DNA from: Mycobacterium shimoidei | GTDB lineage: Bacteria > Actinomycetota > Actinomycetes > Mycobacteriales > Mycobacteriaceae | Reading direction: 5' to 3' | Assembly: GCA_002101905.1 (NCBI GenBank) | Contig: LQPU01000025.1 | Span: 1 to 64,000, forward strand | Length of the DNA stretch: 64,000 nt | Part shown: piece after piece, positions 29,847 to 38,283 of the stretch | How the letters are laid out: every line of letters starts with the position of its first letter | How positions within the stretch are numbered: position 1 is the first letter of the stretch | Translations under genes and position numbers: made by a program | The notes under the pieces: model-generated | Database searches by the model: none | Seen by the model: only the letters and a program-made list of their open reading frames with translations | Told to the model about the DNA's origin: nothing

Positions 29847-30170
29847 GCAGATGACGGCGCAAGCACCGTCGAGGCGGCGCTGGGGATCGCCGCGCTCGTC
29901 GCGGTGCTGGTGGTCTGCCTTGCCGGGATCACCGCGGTGTCGATGCAGGTGCGCTGTGTCGATGCCGCGCGTGAGGCGGCGCGGTTGGCCGCACGCGGTG
30001 ACGAACGTTCGGCGATCGAGGCCGCCCGGCGCGTCGCGCCGGGCGGTGCCGCGGTCCAGCTGCGTCGAGACGGCGAGTTCGTCGTCGCAACCGTCGCCGC
30101 CCGATCGAATCTGCTTCCGGCGCTGGGCGTCTCGGCCACCGCAACCTCGGCGGCAGAACCGTCGCGCTGA
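29847..30170 (+). CDS. tadE: TadE-like minor pilin (Rv3655c-like), start unresolved
   Basis: The frame reads ADDGASTVEAALGIAALVAVLV, a prepilin-like segment (G-ASTVE, Glu at +5), then a membrane helix and the TadE motif QVRCVDAAREAARLAARGD, ending at 30170. No ATG, GTG or TTG lies between the flp stop and this segment; the only standard start in frame is GTG 29610, upstream of flp. Initiation may use an unusual codon, coupling, a -1 frameshift from flp, or the sequence may carry an error. I place the start just after flp as a working boundary. The product identity is firm, the start is not. Confidence 0.75.
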   Translation, partial: ADDGASTVEAALGIAALVAVLVVCLAGITAVSMQVRCVDAAREAARLAARGDERSAIEAARRVAPGGAAVQLRRDGEFVVATVAARSNLLPALGVSATATSAAEPSR

Positions 30171-30186
30171 GCGCGGGTCGGCAACC

Positions 30187-30501
30187 GTGGTGGCGGCGGC
30201 GATGATGGCCGCATTGCTGTCGGTGACCGGCGGCGGCGTGTATCTGGGTTCGGCTGTGCTGGCACGCCACCGCGCCCAGGCCGCGGCCGATCTGGCCGCG
30301 CTGGCCGCGGCCGGGCGGCTGGCCGGCGGAGCCGAAGCCGCATGCAAGCGGGCCAGGACGGTGGTCAGCGAAATGCGAGGCGTCACCACGGATTGCGTGG
30401 TGGATGGCCTCGACGTGATCGTCACCGTGCAGGTGGGTCTGCCCGGCGGCAGGTGGGGCGCTGCCCGCGCCGCCGCGCGGGCCGGGCCCGACTCGGCTTA
30501 G
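30187..30501 (+). CDS. TadE-like/Rv3654c-family protein
   Basis: About 104 aa from GTG 30187 (GTG 30190 is equally possible). An N-terminal hydrophobic helix (VVAAAMMAALLSVTGGGVYL) is followed by ARHRAQAAADLAALAAAGRL, the signature of Rv3654c-family TadE/TadG-like proteins of helicase/secretion clusters. It lies 16 bases after tadE. The frame is open upstream (ERGSAT precedes), so a longer N-terminus with a G-SATV processing-like site is conceivable. The 3' end overlaps the convergent Rv3651-like gene by 4 bases. Confidence 0.85.
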   Translation: MVAAAMMAALLSVTGGGVYLGSAVLARHRAQAAADLAALAAAGRLAGGAEAACKRARTVVSEMRGVTTDCVVDGLDVIVTVQVGLPGGRWGAARAAARAGPDSA

Positions 30502-31514
30502 TCGAGTTTGGCGGCGGCGAGTTCGGCGTCGGTGGGCAACCGTAGTGTGACGAGCCCGGCGTATGTCCGCTCGGCGAGCTCTACCCGGTTGACCGTCACA
30601 TGCACCGGCACCCAGGCATCGCCGTGACCGGGCATGCGCAACACCCCGCAGGCGGCGCCTTCGCCGAATTGGTCGATCATCGCCGCCAACCGCGGCTCGT
30701 CGTCGGGATAGATCCGCGGGGCGTTGCGCGCGCTGCGCCGCCAGTCGTAGAAGGGACACGGCTCGTCGAGCCATTTCAGCAGTGTCCAGTTGTTGAGTTC
30801 GATCAGGGCGCGATGCACCCCCGGCTGCGCCAGCCCATGCAGAATGCGCTCGGCCAGCCCGTTATTCGACTCCGCCTGCTCTGCCGGATCGGCGCGCCAG
30901 TTCATGCCGCGAGCGATCAGATGGTCTCTGCCGTCGGGGCCCGGTTCCACTAGGTTGCGCGCGACAAAAGCGACCCTGATCGGGTTGCCCTGCCAATCGG
31001 TGGCGTCCCAAGTCGCGCACAGGGTTCGACCCGGCTCGGGGTTGACCGCGAGTGCAAGCACCTTGCTTTCGTTGGGCTTGAGCTCGCGCGCCGGCCAGTT
31101 CTCGGCGAATGCGCGGCCGTCGGTGTCCTCAACCTCTGGATTCTTGCCGTTGTTGGTCAACGACTCCCGTGTGTCGGTGGCGATACCGACGGTCATGTCC
31201 CACTTGAGCGGCCCGGGGATCGGCCGCTCAAGCGGTTCGACCCTGGCCGGGCCGCTCCAAACATGTACACCGTGCATGCGGCCGTCGGACATCAGCACCG
31301 GCTCGGTGCGGATTACCCGGTCGCTTTTTGGGGTGATACTGACCAGGCTCTCACCGGTTTTCATCGATTCGGCGATCGCCGTCTGGATGGCGGCGAGATG
31401 AGGATTGCGTCGCAGAAATGCGGAAATCGGAACAAGGTTTTTCAGTTGACGGCCCAGCGCCACCACCGCCGGCTCATCGCCCAGCGTTTCCACCAGCAGC
31501 CAGTCGCGGGGCAT
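30498..31514 (-). CDS. Rv3651-like PAS-related protein
   Basis: 338 aa. Begins MPRDWLLVETLGDEPAVVALG and ends in TDAELAAAKLD; the whole length matches the Rv3651 family, whose structure shows tandem PAS/GAF-like sensor domains without an obvious output domain. Visible blocks: N-terminal about 1-90, middle about 95-200 (GRAFAENWPARELKPNESKVLAL), C-terminal about 205-338. No catalytic motif. Function unknown; a regulatory or signal-binding role is inferred from the fold. It faces the Tad cluster and shares its strand with the helicase gene. Confidence 0.88.
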   Translation of the reverse strand: MPRDWLLVETLGDEPAVVALGRQLKNLVPISAFLRRNPHLAAIQTAIAESMKTGESLVSITPKSDRVIRTEPVLMSDGRMHGVHVWSGPARVEPLERPIPGPLKWDMTVGIATDTRESLTNNGKNPEVEDTDGRAFAENWPARELKPNESKVLALAVNPEPGRTLCATWDATDWQGNPIRVAFVARNLVEPGPDGRDHLIARGMNWRADPAEQAESNNGLAERILHGLAQPGVHRALIELNNWTLLKWLDEPCPFYDWRRSARNAPRIYPDDEPRLAAMIDQFGEGAACGVLRMPGHGDAWVPVHVTVNRVELAERTYAGLVTLRLPTDAELAAAKLD

Positions 31515-31830
31515 GGCTGCGTATTTTACCGATGTTGGATGAATGGATTAGTTCGTTGCGCGCCCGGCGAATTCGCTTCGTGACCGACGGTAATCAATTC
31601 GCCAGTTGCTCGACACGTGTGCAGTAAGTTGCGTATGGCCCGCTCGTTGGGTATTTTTTGCTCAGCCTTTTGGATTGGGAACGGCTCGCGTCCTCCGACC
31701 GTTCGTCGCGCTGTTTCTATTTGGCATACCTGCGTTCTTCAGAAGTGAGGAAAGCGCGTCGGTGGCAGCTGCCACGATGCAGACGCCTGGAAGTCGATCG
31801 TCGAGGGGTCGGTCGCCTTCACACGTCTCG
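31515..31830. other. Intergenic gap, no gene seen
   Basis: 316 bases between the helicase 3' end and the Rv3651-like start. In M. tuberculosis PE_PGRS/PE genes occupy this place; I see no PE-like coding here. The stretch is AT-richer than its surroundings, has a TATTTTTTG run at about 31651-31660, and no convincing hairpin. It probably carries the promoter of the Rv3651-like gene. Confidence 0.4.
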
Positions 31831-34149
31831 CTAAGATTCCCGAGCCAACTCCGCGAGCACTAGCCGCAACACTCGCACCGCACCTGCCTTGTCCAGCGGT
31901 TGATTACCGCTGCCGCATTTCGGCGACTGGACACAGGACGGGCAGCCCCGCGCGCATTCGCACGACTCGATGGCCGCCGCGGTTGCGCCCAGCCAGGTGC
32001 TCGCCTGATGAAAGCCACGCTCGGCGAATCCGGCGCCGCCGGGATAGCCGTCGTAGACGAATACGCTGGGCAACCCGTCGGACTCCGGGCCCACCGCCGT
32101 GGACAGCCCGCCGATGTCGCCACGATCGCAACTGGCCACCAAGGGCAGCAGCCCGATCGCTGCGTGTTCGGCGGCATGCAGTGCTCCCGGGATCTGTGGC
32201 GCGTCGATTCCGTTGCGCACCAATGCCTCCGGCGTGATCGTGTACATGACTGCGGTGGTGGCCAACGTCTGAGTCGGCATGTCGAGGTCGATGAAGTCGA
32301 TTACCTCCCCGGACAGCCGACGGCGCAGATAGCCGACGACCCGGCTGGTGACGGTGACCGGCACCAAGCTCAGCGTGACCGGACCGAACACCGCGCGTTC
32401 ACCGGCTCCGGTCACCGCGATGTCGGTGAGCTCCCGCGCGAAGGTCGCATATCCGGGTTCCTCGGCATGGACGAAAGCCATGCCCTCCTCGAAGTTCAGC
32501 GAGTCGACGACGTAGCTCTCGCCTTGATGCAGATACACCGCGCCGGGATGGACCGAGGCCGCGGCCTGGCCGATCCCGGCAGTGCCGAGCAACCGTCCGG
32601 TCTCGGTCTCCACGATGACAATCTGGCCGCTCGTCGGCCCTCGGATGTCCACCGCAGGATGCGGATCGACACCCGGCGCCGGGAAATACTTGCCGGACCG
32701 CCGACGCAGCAGCCCGTCGTCGACCAGCGAAGCGGCGACCGCTTCGGCGCCCCATTCCCGGACTTCGGCATCGTCGAGCGGTAGTTCAGTTGCAGCGCAA
32801 AGCAGTTGGGGCCCAAGGATATACGGGTTGGCCGGATCGATCACCACCCGTTCGATCGGTTTGTCCAACAGCGCGGCAGGGTGGTGGACCAAGTAGGTGT
32901 CCAGCGGATCGTCGCGGGCGATCAGCACGATCAGCGCGCCTTGACCGCGTCGCCCCGACCGGCCGGCCTGCTGCCAGAACGAGGTCACCGTCCCGGGAAA
33001 ACCCGCCAGCACCACCGCATCCAGGCCGGCGATATCCACGCCCAACTCCAGCGCGTTGGTGGTGGCCATGCCGCGCAGCCGCCCGTCGGCCAACGCATGT
33101 TCTAAATCGCTGCGATCCTCGGGCAGATATCCCGCGCGATAGGAGGCCACCTTGTCGGCCAGCTCGGGAGCAATGTCGTTCAAACGCGCCCGGGCGGCCA
33201 GTGCGGTCAGCTCAGCGCCGCGGCGCGACCGGACGAAGGTCAGCGTGCGTGCGCCCTCGGCGACCAGATCGGCCATCACCCTGGCCGCTTCCGAGCCGGC
33301 CGAACGGCGGACCGGGGCTCCGTTCTCCCCGATCAGATCGGCGCGCAGGGCCGGCTCCCACAACGCGACGGTGCGGCCGCCCTGCGGGGAGCCGTCCTCG
33401 GTGATCTCGTGCACCGGCCGGCCGATCAGCTCGCTGGCCGTGGCGCCCGGTGACGCCGTCGTCGCGCTGGCGAAGACGACCGTCGGCGACCCACCGTATC
33501 GAGCGCACAGCCGCAGCAGCCGGCGCAGCACCAGCGCCACATTGGACCCGAAAACGCCGCGGTAGTAATGGCATTCGTCGACCACCAGATAGTGAAGGTT
33601 GCGCAAGAACACCGCCCAGCGGGCGTGGTTACGCAGTATCGACAGGTGCACCATGTCCGGGTTGGAAAACAGCCACCGGGACCGTTCCCGGGCGAAGCGG
33701 CGCACTTCGGCCGGGCTGTCGCCGTCGTAGGCGGTGGGCGCCACGTCGGCAAGCCGCGGTGTGGCCGCGGTCAGCCCATGGGCGGCGCGCAGCTGGTCGT
33801 GGCCGAGCGCTTTGGTGGGTGACAGGTACAACACCCGGGCCCGCGGTTGGGTGGCCAGGGTGTTGAGGATCGGAAGCTGGTAGGCCAGTGACTTGCCCGA
33901 CGCCGTGCCGGTGCTGATCACCACGTGCCGGCCCGCGTGGGCCAGCTCGGCCGCCTCGAGCTGATGTGACCAGGGTGAGCTGATGCCACGCTCGGTGAAC
34001 GCGCGAACCACCTCAGGGTCGGCCCAGACCGGCCAGGGACCGGGCCGACCCTCCCGCGCCGGCAGCTCAGCGACGTGGCGCAACGGGTTTTCGCCCGGCT
34101 CACCACCGGCGACCGCGACGGCTAGCAGTTCGCTGCCGAACGTCACCAT
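31831..34149 (-). CDS. DECH-box helicase with C-terminal Cys cluster (Rv3649-like)
   Basis: 772 aa from the start at 34149 (MVTFGSELLAVAV). Superfamily 2 helicase: motif I TGTASGKSLAYQ, motif II DECH (VVDECHYY), motif III SATTASP, motif VI QQAGRSGRRGQ. A C-terminal DUF1998-type region follows, ending in the metal-binding cysteine cluster CECARGCPSCVQSPKC. This family (Hrq1/MrfA-like) unwinds DNA in repair. It is a constant neighbour of actinobacterial Tad clusters for unclear reasons. A longer frame to 34203 lacks homology. Divergent from cspA. Confidence 0.93.
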   Translation of the reverse strand: MVTFGSELLAVAVAGGEPGENPLRHVAELPAREGRPGPWPVWADPEVVRAFTERGISSPWSHQLEAAELAHAGRHVVISTGTASGKSLAYQLPILNTLATQPRARVLYLSPTKALGHDQLRAAHGLTAATPRLADVAPTAYDGDSPAEVRRFARERSRWLFSNPDMVHLSILRNHARWAVFLRNLHYLVVDECHYYRGVFGSNVALVLRRLLRLCARYGGSPTVVFASATTASPGATASELIGRPVHEITEDGSPQGGRTVALWEPALRADLIGENGAPVRRSAGSEAARVMADLVAEGARTLTFVRSRRGAELTALAARARLNDIAPELADKVASYRAGYLPEDRSDLEHALADGRLRGMATTNALELGVDIAGLDAVVLAGFPGTVTSFWQQAGRSGRRGQGALIVLIARDDPLDTYLVHHPAALLDKPIERVVIDPANPYILGPQLLCAATELPLDDAEVREWGAEAVAASLVDDGLLRRRSGKYFPAPGVDPHPAVDIRGPTSGQIVIVETETGRLLGTAGIGQAAASVHPGAVYLHQGESYVVDSLNFEEGMAFVHAEEPGYATFARELTDIAVTGAGERAVFGPVTLSLVPVTVTSRVVGYLRRRLSGEVIDFIDLDMPTQTLATTAVMYTITPEALVRNGIDAPQIPGALHAAEHAAIGLLPLVASCDRGDIGGLSTAVGPESDGLPSVFVYDGYPGGAGFAERGFHQASTWLGATAAAIESCECARGCPSCVQSPKCGSGNQPLDKAGAVRVLRLVLAELARES

Positions 34150-34430
34150 TACGCACCCTTCCAAGCCGCCGTCACCTGAATTGTTCACCGGATGGTTGCT
34201 CAATTGGCGGCGGGAGGCTGTCGCCGACGCCAGGAACGTGATTGACTGATCTGCGGTCGCAGCTTCTGTGTTCGTGTCACACTTTCGCAGGATCGACGTT
34301 GCGGCCGCGGTTCCTGCGAGGTTTTAGCTCGGGTGAAGTTCCGGCAACTCCGCGAGGTCAGCGGTCACAGCGGGCCCGGGCCACCGAAAGGCGGTGTCCC
34401 GCTCCCCAGTAGTAAAGGAAAGATCGAGAA

Positions 34431-34634
34431 ATGCCACAGGGAACTGTGAAGTGGTTCAACGCGGAGAAGGGGTTTGGTTTTATCGCCCCTGAGGACGGTT
34501 CGGCCGACGTGTTTGTCCACTACACGGAAATCCAGGGAAGCGGTTTCCGCACCCTTGAGGAGAACCAGCGAGTCGAATTCGAGGTCGGTCAAAGCCCCAA
34601 GGGCCCGCAGGCCACCGGCGTCCGCTCCATCTGA
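34431..34634 (+). CDS. cspA: Cold-shock protein CspA
   Basis: 67 aa single OB-fold cold-shock domain. RNP1 is KGFGFIAPE and RNP2 is VFVHYTEI; starts [14 protein letters not shown] with a ribosome site GGAAAG upstream. Single-stranded RNA/DNA-binding chaperone. It has a long leader (about 180 bases to the divergent helicase) and a strong terminator after the stop, so it is probably a single-gene transcript. Confidence 0.97.
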   Translation: MPQGTVKWFNAEKGFGFIAPEDGSADVFVHYTEIQGSGFRTLEENQRVEFEVGQSPKGPQATGVRSI

Positions 34635-34650
34635 GCCACCTCAGACGAAT

Positions 34651-34692
34651 CCCCCGCCGCTCCCACTCGATGGGAAGGCGGGGGTTTTCGTT
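34651..34692 (+). terminator. Rho-independent terminator after cspA
   Basis: CCCCCGCC (34651-34658) pairs with GGCGGGGG (34677-34684), with an inner TCCCA/TGGGA stem, followed by TTTTCGTTTGTT. This is a classical intrinsic terminator, well formed for a mycobacterium, 17 bases after the cspA stop. Confidence 0.9.
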
Positions 34693-34771
34693 TGTTGGGG
34701 CTCCTACTGCACTCCTATCGCCCCGCCCCGCCACGGCGCGCACCGTCGCCGGGGGGCCTACTGTCGTTGAC

Positions 34772-35350
34772 GTGAGCCAGCTCTCGTTCTTCTCCGCTGA
34801 GTCGGTGCCGCCTGCGGTCACCGACCTGAGCGGGGTTCTGGCGGCCACCGGGCAGATCGTGGTGGTCGGCGACCAGGCGCGGCTTTCGGTGGTGGTGGAG
34901 CACCTCTGGCGGGCCGAAGCGTTGGCCGAGATGATCGAGGAGGCCGGGCTGGTGGCCGAGATCACCGAGACCGACGAGAACACCCCGCTGGTGCGAACGG
35001 CGCTGGACGGGCGGCTGCGGGCGATGGCAGCCATGTGGACCCGCGGCGCGGTCAAGACCGTGCCTCCGCTGTGGCTGCCCGGCCCGCGGGAGCTGCGGGC
35101 CTGGACGCTGGCGGCCGGCAGCCCCGAGGCCGACCGTTACCTGCTCGGGCTCGACCCGCACGCACCGGACACCCATTCCCCCCTGGCGTCAGCGCTGATG
35201 CGGGTCGGCATCGCGCCCACTCTGATCGGTACCCGCGGCGCGCGGCCGGCGCTGCGGGTGAGCGGGCGCCGCCGGCTCTCGCGCCTGGTAGAAAATGTCG
35301 GAGAACCGCCTGACAGTGTGGAGGCGAAGGCGAGCTGGCCGCGTGCATAG
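34772..35350 (+). CDS. Conserved hypothetical protein (Rv3647c-like)
   Basis: 192 aa from GTG 34772 (VSQLSFFSAESVPPAV), the length of M. tuberculosis Rv3647c. An alpha/beta protein with TGQIVVVGDQARLSVVV and repeated WTLAAGSPEADRYLLGLDP-type helices; no catalytic motif that I know. It lies 140 bases upstream of topA on the same strand, an arrangement conserved in mycobacteria. Function unknown. The frame is open from 34670, inside the cspA terminator, so that start is rejected. Confidence 0.85.
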   Translation: MSQLSFFSAESVPPAVTDLSGVLAATGQIVVVGDQARLSVVVEHLWRAEALAEMIEEAGLVAEITETDENTPLVRTALDGRLRAMAAMWTRGAVKTVPPLWLPGPRELRAWTLAAGSPEADRYLLGLDPHAPDTHSPLASALMRVGIAPTLIGTRGARPALRVSGRRRLSRLVENVGEPPDSVEAKASWPRA

Positions 35351-35492
35351 CGGTCATTGGAAGGGTTACTGACGGGGCGTCAGTTTGCGTCGGCCCGTCG
35401 CGGGTGTCACATTGTCAATTGTCTATAGGGGCCTACGCACACCAACGCCGGGCCTATCGGGGGGGTGGAACCAGAAATGGAGCTAAGCGCAG

Positions 35493-38279
35493 TTGGCTAA
35501 CGGCAATGGCAGCGGCCCCACGACCAGGGGTAATGGAAGCGCGCGGCGACTCGTGATTGTCGAGTCGCCGACCAAAGCGCGCAAACTGGCCGACTACCTG
35601 GGCTCCGGCTATGTAGTCGAATCGTCGCGCGGACACATCCGTGACCTGCCCCGCAACGCCGCCGACGTGCCCGCGAAGTACAAATCCGAGCCGTGGGCGC
35701 GGCTCGGTGTCAACGTCGACGCCGGCTTCGAACCGCTCTACATCATCAGTCCGGAGAAGAAGAGCACGGTCAGCGAGCTCAAAGCCCTGCTCAAGGACGC
35801 CGACGAGCTCTATCTGGCCACGGATGGCGACCGCGAAGGTGAAGCGATCGCCTGGCATCTGTTGGAAACCCTCAAGCCGCGCATCCCCGTCAAGCGGATG
35901 GTGTTCCACGAGATCACCGAGCCGGCGATCCGCGCCGCCGCCGAGCATCCCCGGGATTTGGATACCGACCTGGTCGATGCCCAGGAGACCCGGCGCATCC
36001 TGGACCGTCTGTACGGCTACGAGGTCAGCCCCGTGCTGTGGAAGAAGGTCGCCCCCAAGCTGTCGGCGGGCCGGGTCCAGTCGGTGGCCACCCGCATCAT
36101 CGTGCAGCGCGAACGCGACCGGATGGCGTTTCGCAGCGCCACCTATTGGGATGTGCTGGCCGAGCTGGACGCCAGCGTGTCCGACCCCGAAGCCTCCCCG
36201 CCCACCTTCACCGCCCGCCTGACCAGTGTCGATGGCCTGCGGGTGGCCACCGGTCGCGACTTCGACTCGCAGGGCGTGGTGCGCAAGCCCGACGAGGTCA
36301 TCGTCCTCGACGAGGCCAACGCCACCGCACTGGCCACCGGCCTGCGCGGCGGGCAGTTGTCGGTGGCCTCAGTGGAGGAAAAGCCCTACACCCGCCGGCC
36401 GTATCCGCCGTTCATGACCTCGACCTTGCAGCAGGAGGCCGGTCGCAAGCTGCGGTTCTCGGCCGAGCGGACGATGAGCATCGCGCAGCGGCTCTACGAG
36501 AACGGCTACATCACCTACATGCGGACCGACTCCACGACACTGTCGGAGTCGGCGATCAACGCTGCCCGCAACCAGGCCCGTCAGCTCTACGGCGAGGAAT
36601 ACGTACACCCGTCGCCGCGCCAATACACCCGCAAGGTGAAGAACGCTCAGGAAGCCCACGAGGCCATCCGGCCGGCCGGCGAGACCTTCGCCACCCCCGA
36701 CGCGGTGCGCCGCGAACTCAACGGCGACGATTTCCGCCTCTACGAGCTGATCTGGCAGCGCACGGTGGCTTCGCAGATGGCCGATGCCCGCGGGACCACG
36801 CTCAGTCTGCGGATCAACGGCGAGTCGGACGGCCGCCAGGTCGTGTTCTCCGCCAGCGGCCGTACCCTGACGTTCCCGGGATTTCTCAAGGCCTATGTGG
36901 AAACCGTCGACGAGCTGGCCGGCGGTGAAGCCGACGACGCCGAGCGCCGGTTGCCGCACCTGCGCCAGGGCCAGCGGGTGGATGCCACCGAGCTGACCCC
37001 CGACGTGCACTCCACCAACCCGCCACCGCGCTACACCGAGGCGTCGCTGGTCAAGGCGCTCGAGGAATTGGGCATCGGGCGCCCCTCGACGTACTCGTCG
37101 ATCATCAAGACCATCCAGGACCGCGGCTACGTCTACAAGCGCGGCAGCGCGCTGGTGCCGTCCTGGGTGGCATTCGCGGTGATCGGACTGTTGGAGCAGC
37201 ATTTCAGCCGCTTGGTCGACTACGGCTTCACCGCCGCAATGGAAGACGAGCTGGACGCCATCGCGGCGGGCAACGAGCAGCGCACCACCTGGCTCAACCA
37301 CTTCTACTTCGGCGGCGACCACGGCGTCCCGGACTCGGTGGCGCGCTCGGGAGGTCTCAAAAAGCTCGTCGGGGTCAACCTGGAAGGCATCGACGCCCGA
37401 GAAGTCAACTCGATCAAGGTGTTTGACGATGCTCAGGGCAGACCCATCTATGTGCGGGTAGGCAAGAACGGCCCGTATCTGGAACGCATGGTGGCCGGCG
37501 ACGACGGTGAGCTGGTGCCGCAGCGGGCCAACCTCAACGACGCGTTGACGCCGGACGAGCTGACGCTGGAGTTGGCCGAGGAACTGTTCGCCACCCCGCA
37601 GGAGGGCCGAGTGCTCGGGGTGGACCCGGAAACCGGGCACGAGATCGTCGCCAGGGATGGTCGATACGGCCCGTACGTCACCGAGGTCCTGCCGGAACAG
37701 CCCGACAACGACGGCGACGCCGGCGCCACCGCCAAGAAGGGCAAGAAGCCGACCGGTCCCAAGCCGCGCACGGCGTCGCTGCTGCGCAGCATGGACCTGC
37801 AGACCGTCACCCTCGACGACGCGCTGAAACTGCTGTCGCTGCCGCGGGTGGTAGGTGTCGATCCGGAGACGGGTGAGGAAATCACTGCGCAGAACGGCCG
37901 CTACGGCCCATATTTGAAGCGCGGCAAGGACTCTCGGTCGCTGACGACAGAGGACCAGATCTTCAATATCACGCTCGAAGAGGCGCTGAAGATTTACGCC
38001 GAGCCCAAACGTCGTGGCAGGCAAGCAGCTTCGGCGCCGCCGCTACGCGAGCTGGGCATCGATCCGGCGTCGGGCAAGCAAATGGTGATCAAGGACGGCC
38101 GGTTCGGCCCGTACGTGACCGACGGCGAGACCAACGCCAGCCTGCGCAAGGGCGACGACGTGCTGTCCATCACCGACGAGCGCGCCGCCGAACTGCTGGC
38201 CGACCGGCGGGCACGGGGCCCGGTCAAGCGGGGCGCCAAGAAGAGCACTCGGCGCAAGGCGCCGGCCAAGAAGCAGTAG
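35493..38279 (+). CDS. topA: DNA topoisomerase I
   Basis: Type IA topoisomerase, 928 aa, from TTG 35493. N-terminal Toprim domain with VIVESPTKA (21-29) and the metal motif TDGDREGEA (110-118). Catalytic Tyr342 is in ITYMRTDSTT, the same number as in M. tuberculosis TopA. The C-terminal part has the mycobacterial-type repeats with (R/G)xGPY blocks (KNGPYLERM, YGPYVTE, YGPYLKRG, FGPYVTDG) instead of zinc fingers, then a Lys-rich tail (KKSTRRKAPAKKQ). It relaxes negative supercoils and is essential in mycobacteria. The start is a little uncertain because the first 15 residues are low-complexity. Confidence 0.97.
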   Translation: MANGNGSGPTTRGNGSARRLVIVESPTKARKLADYLGSGYVVESSRGHIRDLPRNAADVPAKYKSEPWARLGVNVDAGFEPLYIISPEKKSTVSELKALLKDADELYLATDGDREGEAIAWHLLETLKPRIPVKRMVFHEITEPAIRAAAEHPRDLDTDLVDAQETRRILDRLYGYEVSPVLWKKVAPKLSAGRVQSVATRIIVQRERDRMAFRSATYWDVLAELDASVSDPEASPPTFTARLTSVDGLRVATGRDFDSQGVVRKPDEVIVLDEANATALATGLRGGQLSVASVEEKPYTRRPYPPFMTSTLQQEAGRKLRFSAERTMSIAQRLYENGYITYMRTDSTTLSESAINAARNQARQLYGEEYVHPSPRQYTRKVKNAQEAHEAIRPAGETFATPDAVRRELNGDDFRLYELIWQRTVASQMADARGTTLSLRINGESDGRQVVFSASGRTLTFPGFLKAYVETVDELAGGEADDAERRLPHLRQGQRVDATELTPDVHSTNPPPRYTEASLVKALEELGIGRPSTYSSIIKTIQDRGYVYKRGSALVPSWVAFAVIGLLEQHFSRLVDYGFTAAMEDELDAIAAGNEQRTTWLNHFYFGGDHGVPDSVARSGGLKKLVGVNLEGIDAREVNSIKVFDDAQGRPIYVRVGKNGPYLERMVAGDDGELVPQRANLNDALTPDELTLELAEELFATPQEGRVLGVDPETGHEIVARDGRYGPYVTEVLPEQPDNDGDAGATAKKGKKPTGPKPRTASLLRSMDLQTVTLDDALKLLSLPRVVGVDPETGEEITAQNGRYGPYLKRGKDSRSLTTEDQIFNITLEEALKIYAEPKRRGRQAASAPPLRELGIDPASGKQMVIKDGRFGPYVTDGETNASLRKGDDVLSITDERAAELLADRRARGPVKRGAKKSTRRKAPAKKQ

Positions 38280-38283
38280 CTAG

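Noticed and set aside
34267..34282. TGTG...TCACA sequence upstream of cspA as a CRP site
   Set aside because: The half-site spacing is one base short of the mycobacterial CRP consensus TGTGA-N6-TCACA and one arm mismatches.
36369..38024. Long minus-strand open frame opposite topA
   Set aside because: It is a high-GC shadow of topA; the composition (His/Gln/Arg-rich) has no domain, and TopA is certain in the other strand.
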